Of a stretch of DNA of 64,000 nucleotides, positions 42,599-51,431 are shown piece by piece. Origin of the DNA: Streptomyces venezuelae. Lineage in GTDB: Bacteria; Actinomycetota; Actinomycetes; Streptomycetales; Streptomycetaceae. Both the position numbers and the translations under genes were made by a program. The stretch's first letter is position 1. Every line of letters starts with the position of its first letter. Under the pieces are notes generated by a model. It did not search any database. It was not told the DNA's origin and worked only from the letters and a program-made list of their open reading frames with translations. The stretch is taken from assembly GCF_008642315.1 (NCBI RefSeq), contig NZ_CP029192.1, forward strand, positions 4,154,001-4,218,000, in the 5' to 3' direction.

Positions 42599-45500
42599 GT
42601 GGAGGCCTTGAGTTCCGACTCAGGGGCACGCACAAGCTTCGCGGAGCGTCTCGCGCTGCTGTACAAGGAAGCCGGCAACCCGCCCCTCAAGCGTGTGGCC
42701 GAAGCGGTCGTCCGCCTCCAGCGGGTGGACGAGCGCGGGCGACCCGTACGCGTGTCCGCCCAGCGGATCAGTGACTGGCGACGGGCCAAGAACGTACCGG
42801 CCCAGTTCGCCGCCCTCGCCGCGGTGCTCCACGTCCTCATCCCCGAAGCGCGGCGCGAGCGGCCCGCGCCCGTGTCCCCCGGTCTCTACGACATGGCCCA
42901 GTGGCACCGCCTCTGGGAGCTCGCCGTCGCCGATCCCGTCGGCGAGCGGGCGGCCGCCGGCCCCGACGGCACCCCGGAGAGCGGGGAGCGGGCCGGGAGC
43001 GATGAGGGCGGCGGAGGGAGCAGCTCCGTATCTCCCTCCGGGGTTCCCGGTGTCTGTCCGTATCGCGGGCTCGCCTCCTATCGGCAGCAGGACGCCCAGT
43101 GGTTCTTCGGCCGTGAGCGGAGCACCGACGCCCTCGTCGCCCAGCTCCGCGCCGCCGAGTCGGGCGGTCTCGTCATGCTCGTGGGCGCGTCCGGCGCGGG
43201 GAAGTCCTCCCTCCTCAATGCCGGGCTCGTGCCGACCCTTCAGGGGGGTGCGTCGCTGGCCCGGGACGCGGGGAGCGCGTGGGTCGCCGGGCCCGTTCTG
43301 CAGCTCGTGCCCGGCGCCGACCCCCTGACCGAGCTCACCCGGAACATCCCCGAGCTCGCCCGCGTCCTGCCCGCCGGGGAGGGCGACGAGGAAGCGGAAG
43401 CGGACGACCGCGCCCGTGCGTGTGCGCGAAGCGTGCGGGAGGCCATCACGGCGTGGGGCGAGCGTTCCGCCGCCGAGCAGGCGCAGGGGGGCGTGAGCCC
43501 CGAGGTGCAGGGGGCCGTGAACGCCGACGCCCAGGGGGCCGTGGACGGTGACCGGGTCGTCGCTCGGCCCGTCATCATCGTCGACCAGTTCGAGGAGACC
43601 TTCACCCTCTGCCCCGACGAAGCCGACCGTCGGGCCTTCGTCGCGGTCCTGCACGCCGCCTGTTCCCCCGCCGAGGGGTCCGCCCACGCCCCGGCGCTCG
43701 TCGTTCTCGGGATACGTGCCGACTTCTACGAGGAGTGCCTCGCGTATCCCGAGCTGGCGGACGCGCTCCAGCACCGGCACATGGTGCTCGGGCCGCTGAC
43801 CACCTCCGAGCTGCGCAAGGCGGTGACCGGGCCGGCCAAGGCCGTGGGGCTCGAACTGGAGCCGGGGCTCGCCGAGCTGATCGTGCGGGAGGTGAGCACG
43901 GACGGGCCCCGCGGGGCGCACGACGCCGGTGTGCTGCCGCTGTTGTCGCACGCGCTGCTCGCCACCTGGCAGCGGCGGAAGACGGGGCGGCTGACGCTGG
44001 CCGGGTACCGGGCGGCGGGCGGTATCCAGGGCGCCGTCGCGGCGACCGCCGAGCGCGCCTGGTCCGGGCTCGACCCGGCGGCGCGGACGGCGGCGAGGCT
44101 GCTCCTGCTGCGGCTCGTCCGGCTGGGCGAGGACACGCAGGCCACCCGGCGGCGGGGCACGCGTCGGCAGCTGGCCGAGGAGTCGACCGACCCGCACAAG
44201 ACGGAGGAGTCCCTCGAAGCGCTGGTCCGCGCCCGGCTGGTGACCCTCGACGCGGAGACCGTGGAGATCACCCACGAAGCGCTGCTGCACGCCTGGCCGC
44301 GCCTGCGGGAGTGGATCGACGAGGACAGGAACGACCACCTGCTGCGGCAGCGTCTGGAGGAGGACGGGAAGTCCTGGGAGGACTCCGACCGGGACTCTTC
44401 GCTGCTCTATCGGGGGTCTCGGCTCGAACAGGCCCGGGAGTGGGCGCGGTCGGCCGGAGACACGTACCTCACCAAGGGAGCCGTGGAGTTCCTGGCCGCC
44501 TCGGCGCGGCTGCGCAGGCGCATGGTGTGGATCAGCCGGGGCGCGGTGGCGACCCTGGTCGTCCTCGCGATGGTCGCCGTCGTGTCCGCGGTCGTCGCCC
44601 GACAGCAGCGGGACGACGCGGTGTTCGAGCAGGTGGTCGCCGAGGCCGACCGCGCCCAGCACACCGACCCGTCCCTGTCCGCCCAGCTGGACCTGGTGGC
44701 GCACCGGTTGCGCCCCGGCGACGAGGGCACCCGGAACCGGCTGATCTCCATCGTGAACGCGCCGCTCGCCACCCCGCTCCTCGGCCACAAGGGCGCCGTC
44801 TACCTCACCTCGTTCAGCCCGAACGGGCGCCTCCTCGCCACGGCCAGCTACGACCGGACCGTACGGCTGTGGGACCTCTCGGACCCGACGCACCCCGAAC
44901 CGCTGGGCAAGCCCCTCACCGGCCACAAGAGCTGGGTGAGCACCGCGGTGTTCAGCCCGGACGGCAACACGCTGGCCAGCGCGTCGGACGACGGCACGAT
45001 CCGGCTGTGGAACGTACGGGACCCACGGCATCCGCGGCTTCTCGGCAGCCCCGTGACCGGGCAGGGCGGGGCCATCTACCTGCTCGCCTTCAGCCCTGAC
45101 GGGCAGACGCTCGCCGCCGCGAACGAGGACAAGGCCGTCCGTCTGTGGGACGTGGACGAGCCGCGCGAGCCGAAACGGATCGCCACGCTGACCGGGCACA
45201 CCGAGGCCGTGCGGTCGGTGGCGTTCAGCCATGACGGGAGGACTCTCGCGGCCGGCGGGGACGACGGCACCATCCGGTTGTGGAAGACGGACGACCCGCG
45301 CCGGCCCGAGCCCGTCGGCACGGTGCTGCGCGGTCACTCGACCACCGTGCACTCCGTGGCGTTCAGCCCCGACGGCGACACCCTCGCGAGCGGCGGCGCC
45401 GACAACACCATCCGGCTCTGGGACGTCTCCGACCCGGAGCACGGCGCGGCGCTCGGGACGCCGCTCACCGGGCACACGGGTCCGCTGTGGTCGGTGGCCT

Positions 45501-46744
45501 TCAACCCGGCGGGCACCATGCTCGCCGCGGCGAGCGCGGACAGCACGGCGAGCCTGTGGAACGTCCGCGACCCGTCGCATCCCTCGCAGGTCGGCGAGTC
45601 GCTCTCGGGCAGCAGCGGGGAGATGTACTCGTTGGGGTTCAGCCCCGACGGGCGGTTCCTCGCCACCGGGAGCGGCGACAACAAGGTCCGCCTCTGGTCG
45701 ATCTCGACGGGGGACATGCTGGGGCGGATAGGCGCGTTCCGGCCCGACGGGAAGGTGCTGGCGACGGCCTCCCGGGACGAGAAGGTACGGCTGTGGGACG
45801 TGGAGCGGCCCGACCGGCCCACCCTGCTGGGCAAGCCGTTCCGGCCCGGGGAGGGCAACGTCCGGGCGCCGGTGTTCTCACCGGACGGCCGTACGCTCGC
45901 CGTGCTGACGGGCAACCGCGCGGTGCAGCTGTGGAACGTCGCGGACCCGAAGCGCCCCGTCCCCTACGGGCCGCCCGTCCGGCTGAAGACCCGGTTCGCG
46001 GCGGCGCTCGCCTTCAGCAGGGACGGCCGTACGCTGGCGACTCCGTACACCGACCGCACCATCCAGCTCTGGGACGTCAGCTCTCCCGCCCGCCCGCGCA
46101 GGCTGGGCGAGCCGCTGACCGGCCATCAGGGGTACGTCAACTCCCTCACGTTCGGCAAGGACCGGCGCACGCTGGTCAGTGGCAGCGCGGACGGCACCGT
46201 ACGGCTGTGGAACGTGACCGATCCGCGGCGGGCCGTGCCCTTCCAGGCGCCCCTCAAGGGTCACCAGGGTCCCGTCAACATCGTCGTCTACAGCCCCGAC
46301 GGCCGCACGCTGGCCAGCGGCAGCGACGACGGCACGGTGCGGCTCTGGGACATCGGCGACCCGCGCGAACCGGTCCGGCTCGACGCCTCCCTCGCGGGCC
46401 ACACCGACGCGGTCGTGTCGCTGACGTTCAGCAAGGACGGCCACACCCTGGCGACGGGCGGCAACGACAACACCGTCCGGCTCTGGAACGTCGCCGACCC
46501 CACCGACACCTCCCCCATCGGGCAGTCGATGAGCCCCAACACCAAGATGGGCAGCTTCCTGTCGTTCAGCCCGCAGAGCGACATGCTGGGGGTGGCGAGC
46601 GGCACGGATACCGTCCGGTTGTGGAACTTGGACACCGAGGAAGCCGTTAACCGTATTTGCTCGACCACTCGGGGTGTTCTCACGCGGGAGAAATGGGATG
46701 AGTATCTGCCCCGTCTCTCGTACGAGCCGCCGTGCGACGAGTAA
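42599..46744 (+). CDS. nSTAND1-type NTPase with 14 WD40 repeats
   Basis: The product has 1381 residues. Residues about 12-85 form a helical, HTH-like domain (SAQRISDWRRAKNVPAQFAAL). The nSTAND1 NTPase begins at CPYRGLASYRQQDAQWFFGRE, with Walker A GASGAGKSSLLNAG (near 205) and Walker B-like VIIVDQFEETFTLC. A winged-helix region (EITHEALLHAWPRLREWI) and a membrane-like helix (near 650) follow. The C-terminal half holds 14 WD repeats, consistent with two seven-bladed propellers; repeat 8 lacks its first strand. Such proteins are signal-sensing scaffolds. GTG 42599 is used; TTG 42608 has a better SD. Confidence 0.9.
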   Translation: MEALSSDSGARTSFAERLALLYKEAGNPPLKRVAEAVVRLQRVDERGRPVRVSAQRISDWRRAKNVPAQFAALAAVLHVLIPEARRERPAPVSPGLYDMAQWHRLWELAVADPVGERAAAGPDGTPESGERAGSDEGGGGSSSVSPSGVPGVCPYRGLASYRQQDAQWFFGRERSTDALVAQLRAAESGGLVMLVGASGAGKSSLLNAGLVPTLQGGASLARDAGSAWVAGPVLQLVPGADPLTELTRNIPELARVLPAGEGDEEAEADDRARACARSVREAITAWGERSAAEQAQGGVSPEVQGAVNADAQGAVDGDRVVARPVIIVDQFEETFTLCPDEADRRAFVAVLHAACSPAEGSAHAPALVVLGIRADFYEECLAYPELADALQHRHMVLGPLTTSELRKAVTGPAKAVGLELEPGLAELIVREVSTDGPRGAHDAGVLPLLSHALLATWQRRKTGRLTLAGYRAAGGIQGAVAATAERAWSGLDPAARTAARLLLLRLVRLGEDTQATRRRGTRRQLAEESTDPHKTEESLEALVRARLVTLDAETVEITHEALLHAWPRLREWIDEDRNDHLLRQRLEEDGKSWEDSDRDSSLLYRGSRLEQAREWARSAGDTYLTKGAVEFLAASARLRRRMVWISRGAVATLVVLAMVAVVSAVVARQQRDDAVFEQVVAEADRAQHTDPSLSAQLDLVAHRLRPGDEGTRNRLISIVNAPLATPLLGHKGAVYLTSFSPNGRLLATASYDRTVRLWDLSDPTHPEPLGKPLTGHKSWVSTAVFSPDGNTLASASDDGTIRLWNVRDPRHPRLLGSPVTGQGGAIYLLAFSPDGQTLAAANEDKAVRLWDVDEPREPKRIATLTGHTEAVRSVAFSHDGRTLAAGGDDGTIRLWKTDDPRRPEPVGTVLRGHSTTVHSVAFSPDGDTLASGGADNTIRLWDVSDPEHGAALGTPLTGHTGPLWSVAFNPAGTMLAAASADSTASLWNVRDPSHPSQVGESLSGSSGEMYSLGFSPDGRFLATGSGDNKVRLWSISTGDMLGRIGAFRPDGKVLATASRDEKVRLWDVERPDRPTLLGKPFRPGEGNVRAPVFSPDGRTLAVLTGNRAVQLWNVADPKRPVPYGPPVRLKTRFAAALAFSRDGRTLATPYTDRTIQLWDVSSPARPRRLGEPLTGHQGYVNSLTFGKDRRTLVSGSADGTVRLWNVTDPRRAVPFQAPLKGHQGPVNIVVYSPDGRTLASGSDDGTVRLWDIGDPREPVRLDASLAGHTDAVVSLTFSKDGHTLATGGNDNTVRLWNVADPTDTSPIGQSMSPNTKMGSFLSFSPQSDMLGVASGTDTVRLWNLDTEEAVNRICSTTRGVLTREKWDEYLPRLSYEPPCDE

Positions 46745-46793
46745 CGGGCCACTGCGGGACGAGTAACGGAGCGCCGCGCGCGAAGAGTAACGG
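46736..46793. repeat. Three copies of a 12-bp motif around the stop codon
   Basis: GACGAGTAACGG occurs at 46736-46747 (including the TAA stop) and 46758-46769, and as GAAGAGTAACGG at 46782-46793. The spacing is 22-24 bp. Confidence 0.7.
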
Positions 46794-46885
46794 ACGGCCC
46801 GTTTCCACCCCGCAGCCGCGCCTTTTCGGCCAGAGCCCTGCCCGTTCGGGCACCCGGCCTGCCTTCTCGACCGTTCAGGCGGGTA

Positions 46886-46901
46886 CGTGATCCCGATCAC
46901 A
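46886..46901. promoter_or_regulatory. Crp-type site upstream of the GntR gene
   Basis: CGTGATCCCGATCACA fits the CRP consensus TGTGA-N6-TCACA at nine of ten fixed positions. It is followed by TTGACT (46924-46929), a possible -35, in an AT-rich stretch. Confidence 0.45.
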
Positions 46902-46966
46902 ACTCCATACTTTATTCGCGGAGTTGACTCCCACTATCCATTCGACCTTGTTACTGTTGGAACAGA

Positions 46967-47006
46967 GCCCGATCGCTGGTGCATCCCCCGTCGCCAGCGA
47001 TCGGGC
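46967..47006 (+). promoter_or_regulatory. Stem-loop in the GntR leader (attenuator or sRNA-like)
   Basis: A perfect 13-bp stem (GCCCGATCGCTGG at 46967-46979, inverse at 46994-47006) encloses a 14-nt loop with a C-run. It lies directly downstream of an AT-rich promoter-like segment (46900-46960) and 135 bases before the gene. Confidence 0.55.
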
Positions 47007-47140
47007 CCTTCCATTTCCGTCGACGCTTTTACCTTTTAGGCACGAGATCGTTTCGTAGGGAAACTTTCCGCGTCAGTCGTCAGCTCCTCTTTAGGAGTCG
47101 TAGGGTGTGGGCCGGCCCCCGACGACGGATGGTGAGCGCG

Positions 47141-47929
47141 ATGCCGAAGGCATACGAGCAGATAGCGGACGACATCCGCCGCTCCATCCGCGCGGGCCTG
47201 CTGCGGCCGGGAGAACGGCTGCCCGCCGAGACGAAGCTCGCCGAGCAGTACCGGCGCAGCGTCCCGACGCTCCGCGACGCGCTCCGCCTCCTGCGGGAGG
47301 AAGGGCTGATCGAGAAGGAGCACGGGCGCGGCAACTTCGTCCGCAGGCCCCGCGCCGGCGTCGTCCGCGACAACTCCCGCCACCAGTGGGAGAAGAACCG
47401 CGTGCGCCGCCCGGAACAGCGCAGGGCGCGCACCGGCGCCACCGAGCACGACACCGGCCTCGAACTCCAGGATCTCGTGTTCCACGCGGCGTACCGCGAG
47501 ATCCGCGCGGACGAACACCTCGCATCCGCCTTCGCCGTCCCGGAGGGGACACCCCTGATCGAACGTTCCTACCGGACGCGCTACGCCTCCGAGAACGCCC
47601 CCTTCAACCTGGCCACCTCCTACCTGGTCCGCGACCACGTCGCCACGAACCCGGACCTGCTGGACGACGCCAAGGAGCCGTGGCCCGGCGGCACGCAGAA
47701 CCAGCTGTCCACCGTCGGCATCGAGCTCGACCGCGTCGAGGAGCGCCTCACCGCCCGGCCGCCGACGCCGGAGGAGGCCGCCGAACTGGAGCTGCCGCCC
47801 GGCACGTCGGTGCTGCTGCTCCGCAAGACGTCGTACGACACACAGGGCCGCGTCGTCGAGGTCGCCCACATCACCCTGCCCGGCGACCGCACGGAAGCCG
47901 TCTTCACCACTCCCCTGGAAAGGTGGTGA
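47141..47929 (+). CDS. GntR-family transcriptional regulator (HutC/UTRA type)
   Basis: The product has 262 residues. An N-terminal winged-helix domain (PKAYEQIADDIRRSIRAGLLRPGERLPAETKLAEQYRRSVPTLRDALRLLREEGLI, HGRGNFV) is linked by a basic segment to a UTRA-like ligand domain (DEHLASAFAVPEGTPLIERSYRTRY... LPPGTSVLLLRKTSYD). It should bind DNA as a dimer and respond to a small molecule. ATG 47141 starts the conserved region; GTG 47105 has a strong AGGAG at 47093-47097, partly sequestered by a CTCCT/AGGAG hairpin, and may be the true start. Its stop overlaps the glycosyltransferase start. Confidence 0.88.
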   Translation: MPKAYEQIADDIRRSIRAGLLRPGERLPAETKLAEQYRRSVPTLRDALRLLREEGLIEKEHGRGNFVRRPRAGVVRDNSRHQWEKNRVRRPEQRRARTGATEHDTGLELQDLVFHAAYREIRADEHLASAFAVPEGTPLIERSYRTRYASENAPFNLATSYLVRDHVATNPDLLDDAKEPWPGGTQNQLSTVGIELDRVEERLTARPPTPEEAAELELPPGTSVLLLRKTSYDTQGRVVEVAHITLPGDRTEAVFTTPLERW

Positions 47930-48696
47930 GTGCCGTGCCCCGGCGCATCATCATCGTCACCGCCGTCCACGCGCCGTCGGCCCCCTTCCTCTCCGACGCG
48001 TACGCGTCGCTGCTCGCGCAGGAGCTCCCCGAGGGGTGGGAGTGGCGCTGGGTCGTCCAGGAGGACGGCAGCACCGACCAGGTCGCGCCGCACGTCCCCG
48101 ACGACGAGCGCGTCACCTTCCGGCAGGGGCGGCCCGGCGGTCCCGGCGTCGCGCGGACGATGGCGCTCGCGCACGCCGACGGGGAGTACGTGAAGGTCCT
48201 GGACGCCGACGACCAGCTCGCCCCCGGCGCGCTGGCCCGCGATCTCGCGGCGCTCGAAGGGGATCCGGCGATCGGCTGGGCCACGTCACGCGTGCTCGAC
48301 CTGCTGCCCGACGGCTCCACGGTCGGCTTCCCCGGCGATCCCGAGCACGGTCCCGTCGAGCGCATGACGGTCGTCGACCACTGGTCGGAGCACGACTACC
48401 GGGCGCCGGTCCACCCCGCGACGCTCTTCGTCCGCCGCGAGCTGCTCGTCGCCCTGGGCGGCTGGATGGCGCTGCCCGCCTCGGAGGACACGGGTCTGCT
48501 GCTCGCGCTCAACTCCGTCGCGCGCGGGTGGTTCTCGTCCGAGGTGGGGCTCCTCTATCGCAAGTGGGAGGGCCAGGCGACCGGTCAGAGCGCGCATACC
48601 GATGCGGGGGAGCGGGGTGCGCGGATGGCTGTGGTGGCGGAGCGGGTGCGATCGCTCTGCGCGTTGCGGTGGGAGTACCCGCCGAAGGTCGGCTGA
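47926..48696 (+). CDS. Glycosyltransferase family 2 protein
   Basis: The product has about 256 residues. A GT-A fold is visible from RRIIIVTAVHAPSAPFLSDAYASLLAQ, WRWVVQEDGSTDQ (first Asp motif), GVARTMALAHADGEYVKVLDADDQLAPGAL (DxD-like DADD) and the acceptor region PASEDTGLLLALN. It transfers a sugar to an unknown acceptor in the cytoplasm. It overlaps the GntR stop, so the two are coupled and the regulator may control it. Several GTG starts are possible (47923, 47926, 47935). Confidence 0.85.
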   Translation: MSAVPRRIIIVTAVHAPSAPFLSDAYASLLAQELPEGWEWRWVVQEDGSTDQVAPHVPDDERVTFRQGRPGGPGVARTMALAHADGEYVKVLDADDQLAPGALARDLAALEGDPAIGWATSRVLDLLPDGSTVGFPGDPEHGPVERMTVVDHWSEHDYRAPVHPATLFVRRELLVALGGWMALPASEDTGLLLALNSVARGWFSSEVGLLYRKWEGQATGQSAHTDAGERGARMAVVAERVRSLCALRWEYPPKVG

Positions 48697-48732
48697 CCCC
48701 GCTCGGGGGGGGGCTGTCCTGACCCGCCGGGT

Positions 48733-48969
48733 CGTGGGCTCGCTCCCGCGGGTGGGGCGGAACCTGGACCGCCGCTTCGCGGCGGATCACACCCGCCCAC
48801 CCACCCGTGCACCCCGCACCGGGCAGTGACCGTAGGAACCCGGGGCGTGGGCTCGCTCCCCTCGCGTGGGGCCGAACCTGGACCGCCGCTTCGCGGCGGA
48901 TCGCACCCGCCCACCCACCCGTTCACCCCGCACCGGGCAGTGCGTGTAGGAGCCCGGAGCGTGGGCTCG
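48733..48969. repeat. Tandem 113/114-bp repeat with internal hairpin
   Basis: CGTGGGCTCG begins units at 48733, 48846 and 48960 (the last partial). Each full unit contains the hairpin core CCGCCGCTTCGCGGCGG and flanking GCGGGTGGG/CCCACCCG arms. It fills most of the gap between the convergent glycosyltransferase and FkbM genes and probably terminates both. Confidence 0.88.
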
Positions 48970-48978
48970 GTGTGTGGG

Positions 48979-49932
48979 TTACAGGGATTCCGCGTTCACC
49001 CTTGAGAAGACCAGCTCCGTTTCCTCTGTGATCGGCTCGCGCCACCGCACCGGAGGTGCCGGGCGGCGGATCGCGGCCGGGTAGGTCTCGGGGGCGTACT
49101 CGTTGATCAGCCGGTACGCGTGGAAGCCCGCCTCGGTCATCGTCCTCATCAGCTCGTCCACGGAGTCGCCGAGTTGCTCCATGCGGTCCGGCGTCACCTC
49201 CACGGCGATCTCCACGTCCTCGCGGAGGTCGCCGAGCACGGGGGCGAGTCCCCGGACGACACCGCCCTCCGCCCCCTCCACGTCGATCTTGATCACGCGC
49301 GCGCGGGCGAGCTCGTCGGACTCCAGGAGCTCGGGCAGCGGCGAGGCGTCCGACTCGAACGTGGACTCGGCGGGCCCGTCGTACGGGACGATGCTGTTCG
49401 CGCCCATGTTGTGGGAGCTGGCGAGGATGAACGTGAGCCGCTTGTGCGCGTCCGAGACGGCGGCGTTGACCGCGCGGATGTTGGTGCATCCGTTCAGCTC
49501 CGCGTGCAGCAGCACGCGCTCGTGGAACGCGGTCGACGCCTCGACCGCCACGACCCGCCCCTCCGGGCCCACGAGCCCGGCCCCCAGGACGGCGAAGTAG
49601 CCCACGTTCGCGCCGACGTCGACGAAGACGTCCCCGGGGCCGAGGCGCCCGCGCAGCCACCGCGTCATGTGCGGCTCCCAGGCGCCGAAGAGGTACACGT
49701 AGCGCTGGATGAGGTCCTGGGTGTCGACGGCGAACCGGTGGCCGTACCGGTCGGCGACGACCCGGCGGCGAGGGTGCTCCTTGAGGCGGGCGTTCAGGAA
49801 CCGGGAGGCCAGCGCCGCCTTGCCGACGGTGCCGGGGGCGTCACGCACGTACCGCCGCCCGAGCGTGACCATCGTCTGCGAGAGCTGCGGAAGCTTCGAG
49901 AGCTGCGAAAGCTCCACAGGGGGGGTGCTCAT
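48979..49932 (-). CDS. FkbM-family methyltransferase
   Basis: The product has 317 residues. The SAM-binding motif FVDVGANVGYFAVLGAGLVG (near residue 105), VVAVEASTAFHERVLLH (motif II) and ARVIKIDVEGAEGGVVRGLAPVL (motif with the FkbM KIDVEGAE signature) are clear. FkbM-type enzymes O-methylate polyketides or sugars. No biosynthetic cluster is adjacent; the nearby glycosyltransferase could form a glycan-tailoring pair. GGAGAGG precedes the ATG. Confidence 0.9.
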   Translation of the reverse strand: MSTPPVELSQLSKLPQLSQTMVTLGRRYVRDAPGTVGKAALASRFLNARLKEHPRRRVVADRYGHRFAVDTQDLIQRYVYLFGAWEPHMTRWLRGRLGPGDVFVDVGANVGYFAVLGAGLVGPEGRVVAVEASTAFHERVLLHAELNGCTNIRAVNAAVSDAHKRLTFILASSHNMGANSIVPYDGPAESTFESDASPLPELLESDELARARVIKIDVEGAEGGVVRGLAPVLGDLREDVEIAVEVTPDRMEQLGDSVDELMRTMTEAGFHAYRLINEYAPETYPAAIRRPAPPVRWREPITEETELVFSRVNAESL

Positions 49933-50011
49933 TCGGTCGCCTCTCCGTCGCGCGCCTCCGCGGCGGTCTCTGTCGCGGTCGAATGAACCGTATCCGCCCC
50001 TCCCCCGTCCC

Positions 50012-51235
50012 CTACCTCCCGGCCCGGTCGAACGGCAGGTCCAGCATGCGGATCGCGTTGCCGCGCAGTAGCTTGTACGCCGTCTCCTCCGGGAGGTGGC
50101 CGACGTGCTCGGCGGCGACCTCCTTGGTGTGCGGCCATGTGGAGTCGACGTGCGGGTAGTCGGTCTCGAAGGTGGCGTTGTCGACGCCGACGGTCTCGAT
50201 CGCCTCGATGCCGTGCTTGTCGCGGAAGAAGCAGCAGAAGATCTGCCGGTAGTAGTACGTGGACGGGGGCTCCGGGATCAGGTCCTTCACGCCGCCCCAG
50301 GCCCGGTGCTCCTCCCACACGTCGTCGGCGCGCTCCAGGGCGTACGGGATCCAGCCCATCTGGCCTTCGCTGTACGCGAGTTTGAGCCGCGGGAACTTCA
50401 CCAGGACGCCGCTGAAGAGGAAGTCCATCATCGACGCCATCGCGTTGTTGAAGGAGAGCGAGGCCTGGACCGCGGGCGGCGCGTCCGGGGAGGCGGCGGG
50501 CATCTGCGACGACGAGCCGATGTGCATGTTCACGACGGTCCCGGTCTCCTCGCAGGCCGCGAAGAACGGGTCCCAGTACCCGGAGTGGATCGACGGCAGG
50601 CCCAGGTACGTCGGGATCTCGCTGAACGTGACGGCCCGCACCCCGCGCGCGGCGTTGCGTTTGATCTCGGTGACGGCGAGGTCCACGTCCCAGAGGGGGA
50701 TCAGGCAGAGCGGGATCAGCCGGCCGCCGCTGTCGCCGCACCACTCCTCGACCATCCAGTCGTTGTAGGCGCGGACGCAGGCGAGACCGACCTCCTTGTC
50801 CTTGGCCTCGGAGAAGGTCTGGCCGCAGAAGCGGGGGAAGGTCGGGAAGCAGAGGGACGCCTCGACGTGGTTGAGGTCCATGTCCGCGAGGCGGGCCTTG
50901 GGGTCCCAGCAGCCCTTGCGCATCTGTTCGCGGGTGATGCCGTCGAGCGTCATCTCGTCGCGCGAGAAGCCGACGGCGGCGATGATGCGCTTGTACGGGA
51001 AGATGCTGCCCTCGTACTCCCACCAGTCGGTGATCTGTCCCGCCGGGTCCGTCGTGAACCGGTACTTGCCGCCGATGTACTCCAGCTCGCCGATGCCCGC
51101 GGTGAAGGGCTTGGGCCCCCGGTCGCGGTACTTGGCGGGGAGCCATATCTCGAAGAGGTGTGCGGGCTCGATCACGTGGTCGTCCACGCTGATGACCCGG
51201 GGGAGTTCCTTGGTGCCGTCCTCGCTGCTGACCAC
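50012..51235 (-). CDS. Amidohydrolase family protein (metal-dependent, TIM barrel)
   Basis: The product has 407 residues. ISVDDHVIEP (near residue 18) supplies a metal motif in place of the canonical HxH, as in amidohydrolase-2 members of actinobacteria. Later motifs include DMDLNHVEASLCFPTFPRFCGQTF, VNMHIGSSSQMP, KLAYSEGQMGWIPYALERADDVW and ETDYPHVDSTWPHT (catalytic Asp-Tyr-Pro-His). Substrates of this clade are typically decarboxylated or hydrolysed aromatic acids. The GTG start has AGGGGG upstream. It is divergent from a DoxX-like gene across a pair of identical inverted-repeat operators. Confidence 0.85.
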   Translation of the reverse strand: MVSSEDGTKELPRVISVDDHVIEPAHLFEIWLPAKYRDRGPKPFTAGIGELEYIGGKYRFTTDPAGQITDWWEYEGSIFPYKRIIAAVGFSRDEMTLDGITREQMRKGCWDPKARLADMDLNHVEASLCFPTFPRFCGQTFSEAKDKEVGLACVRAYNDWMVEEWCGDSGGRLIPLCLIPLWDVDLAVTEIKRNAARGVRAVTFSEIPTYLGLPSIHSGYWDPFFAACEETGTVVNMHIGSSSQMPAASPDAPPAVQASLSFNNAMASMMDFLFSGVLVKFPRLKLAYSEGQMGWIPYALERADDVWEEHRAWGGVKDLIPEPPSTYYYRQIFCCFFRDKHGIEAIETVGVDNATFETDYPHVDSTWPHTKEVAAEHVGHLPEETAYKLLRGNAIRMLDLPFDRAGR

Positions 51236-51281
51236 TGTTGTGCCCCCTACTGCTGCCGCTGCCTGCCGGTTTCCACACCCT

Positions 51282-51304
51282 AAATCTGACGCTCCATCAG
51301 ATTT
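51282..51304. promoter_or_regulatory. Operator copy 1 (TetR-type inverted repeat)
   Basis: AAATCTGA and TCAGATTT flank a 7-bp spacer. The core CTGACGCTCCATCAG closely matches copy 2 at 51396-51410. It is 47 bases upstream of the amidohydrolase start. Confidence 0.6.
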
Positions 51305-51395
51305 GCTTTCGGATCGAGGTTATGGCCTCACCCCTCCGGCGGCAAGCGTCCGCCCGCAACTCGACCCCTTGCGCGTTTCCGTCCGATCCGCTGAA

Positions 51396-51410
51396 CTGAC
51401 GCCCCGTCAG
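51396..51410. promoter_or_regulatory. Operator copy 2 (TetR-type inverted repeat)
   Basis: CTGACGCCCCGTCAG has perfect 6-bp arms with a 3-bp spacer and matches copy 1 at 13 of 15 positions. It is 21 bases before the DoxX-like gene start. Confidence 0.6.
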
Positions 51411-51431
51411 GTTGGCTTGGGAGGACGCGCG

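Noticed and set aside
42620..45580. 986-codon frame antisense to the nSTAND-WD40 gene
   Set aside because: Periodic composition reflects the WD repeats on the other strand; no ribosome-binding site or domain.
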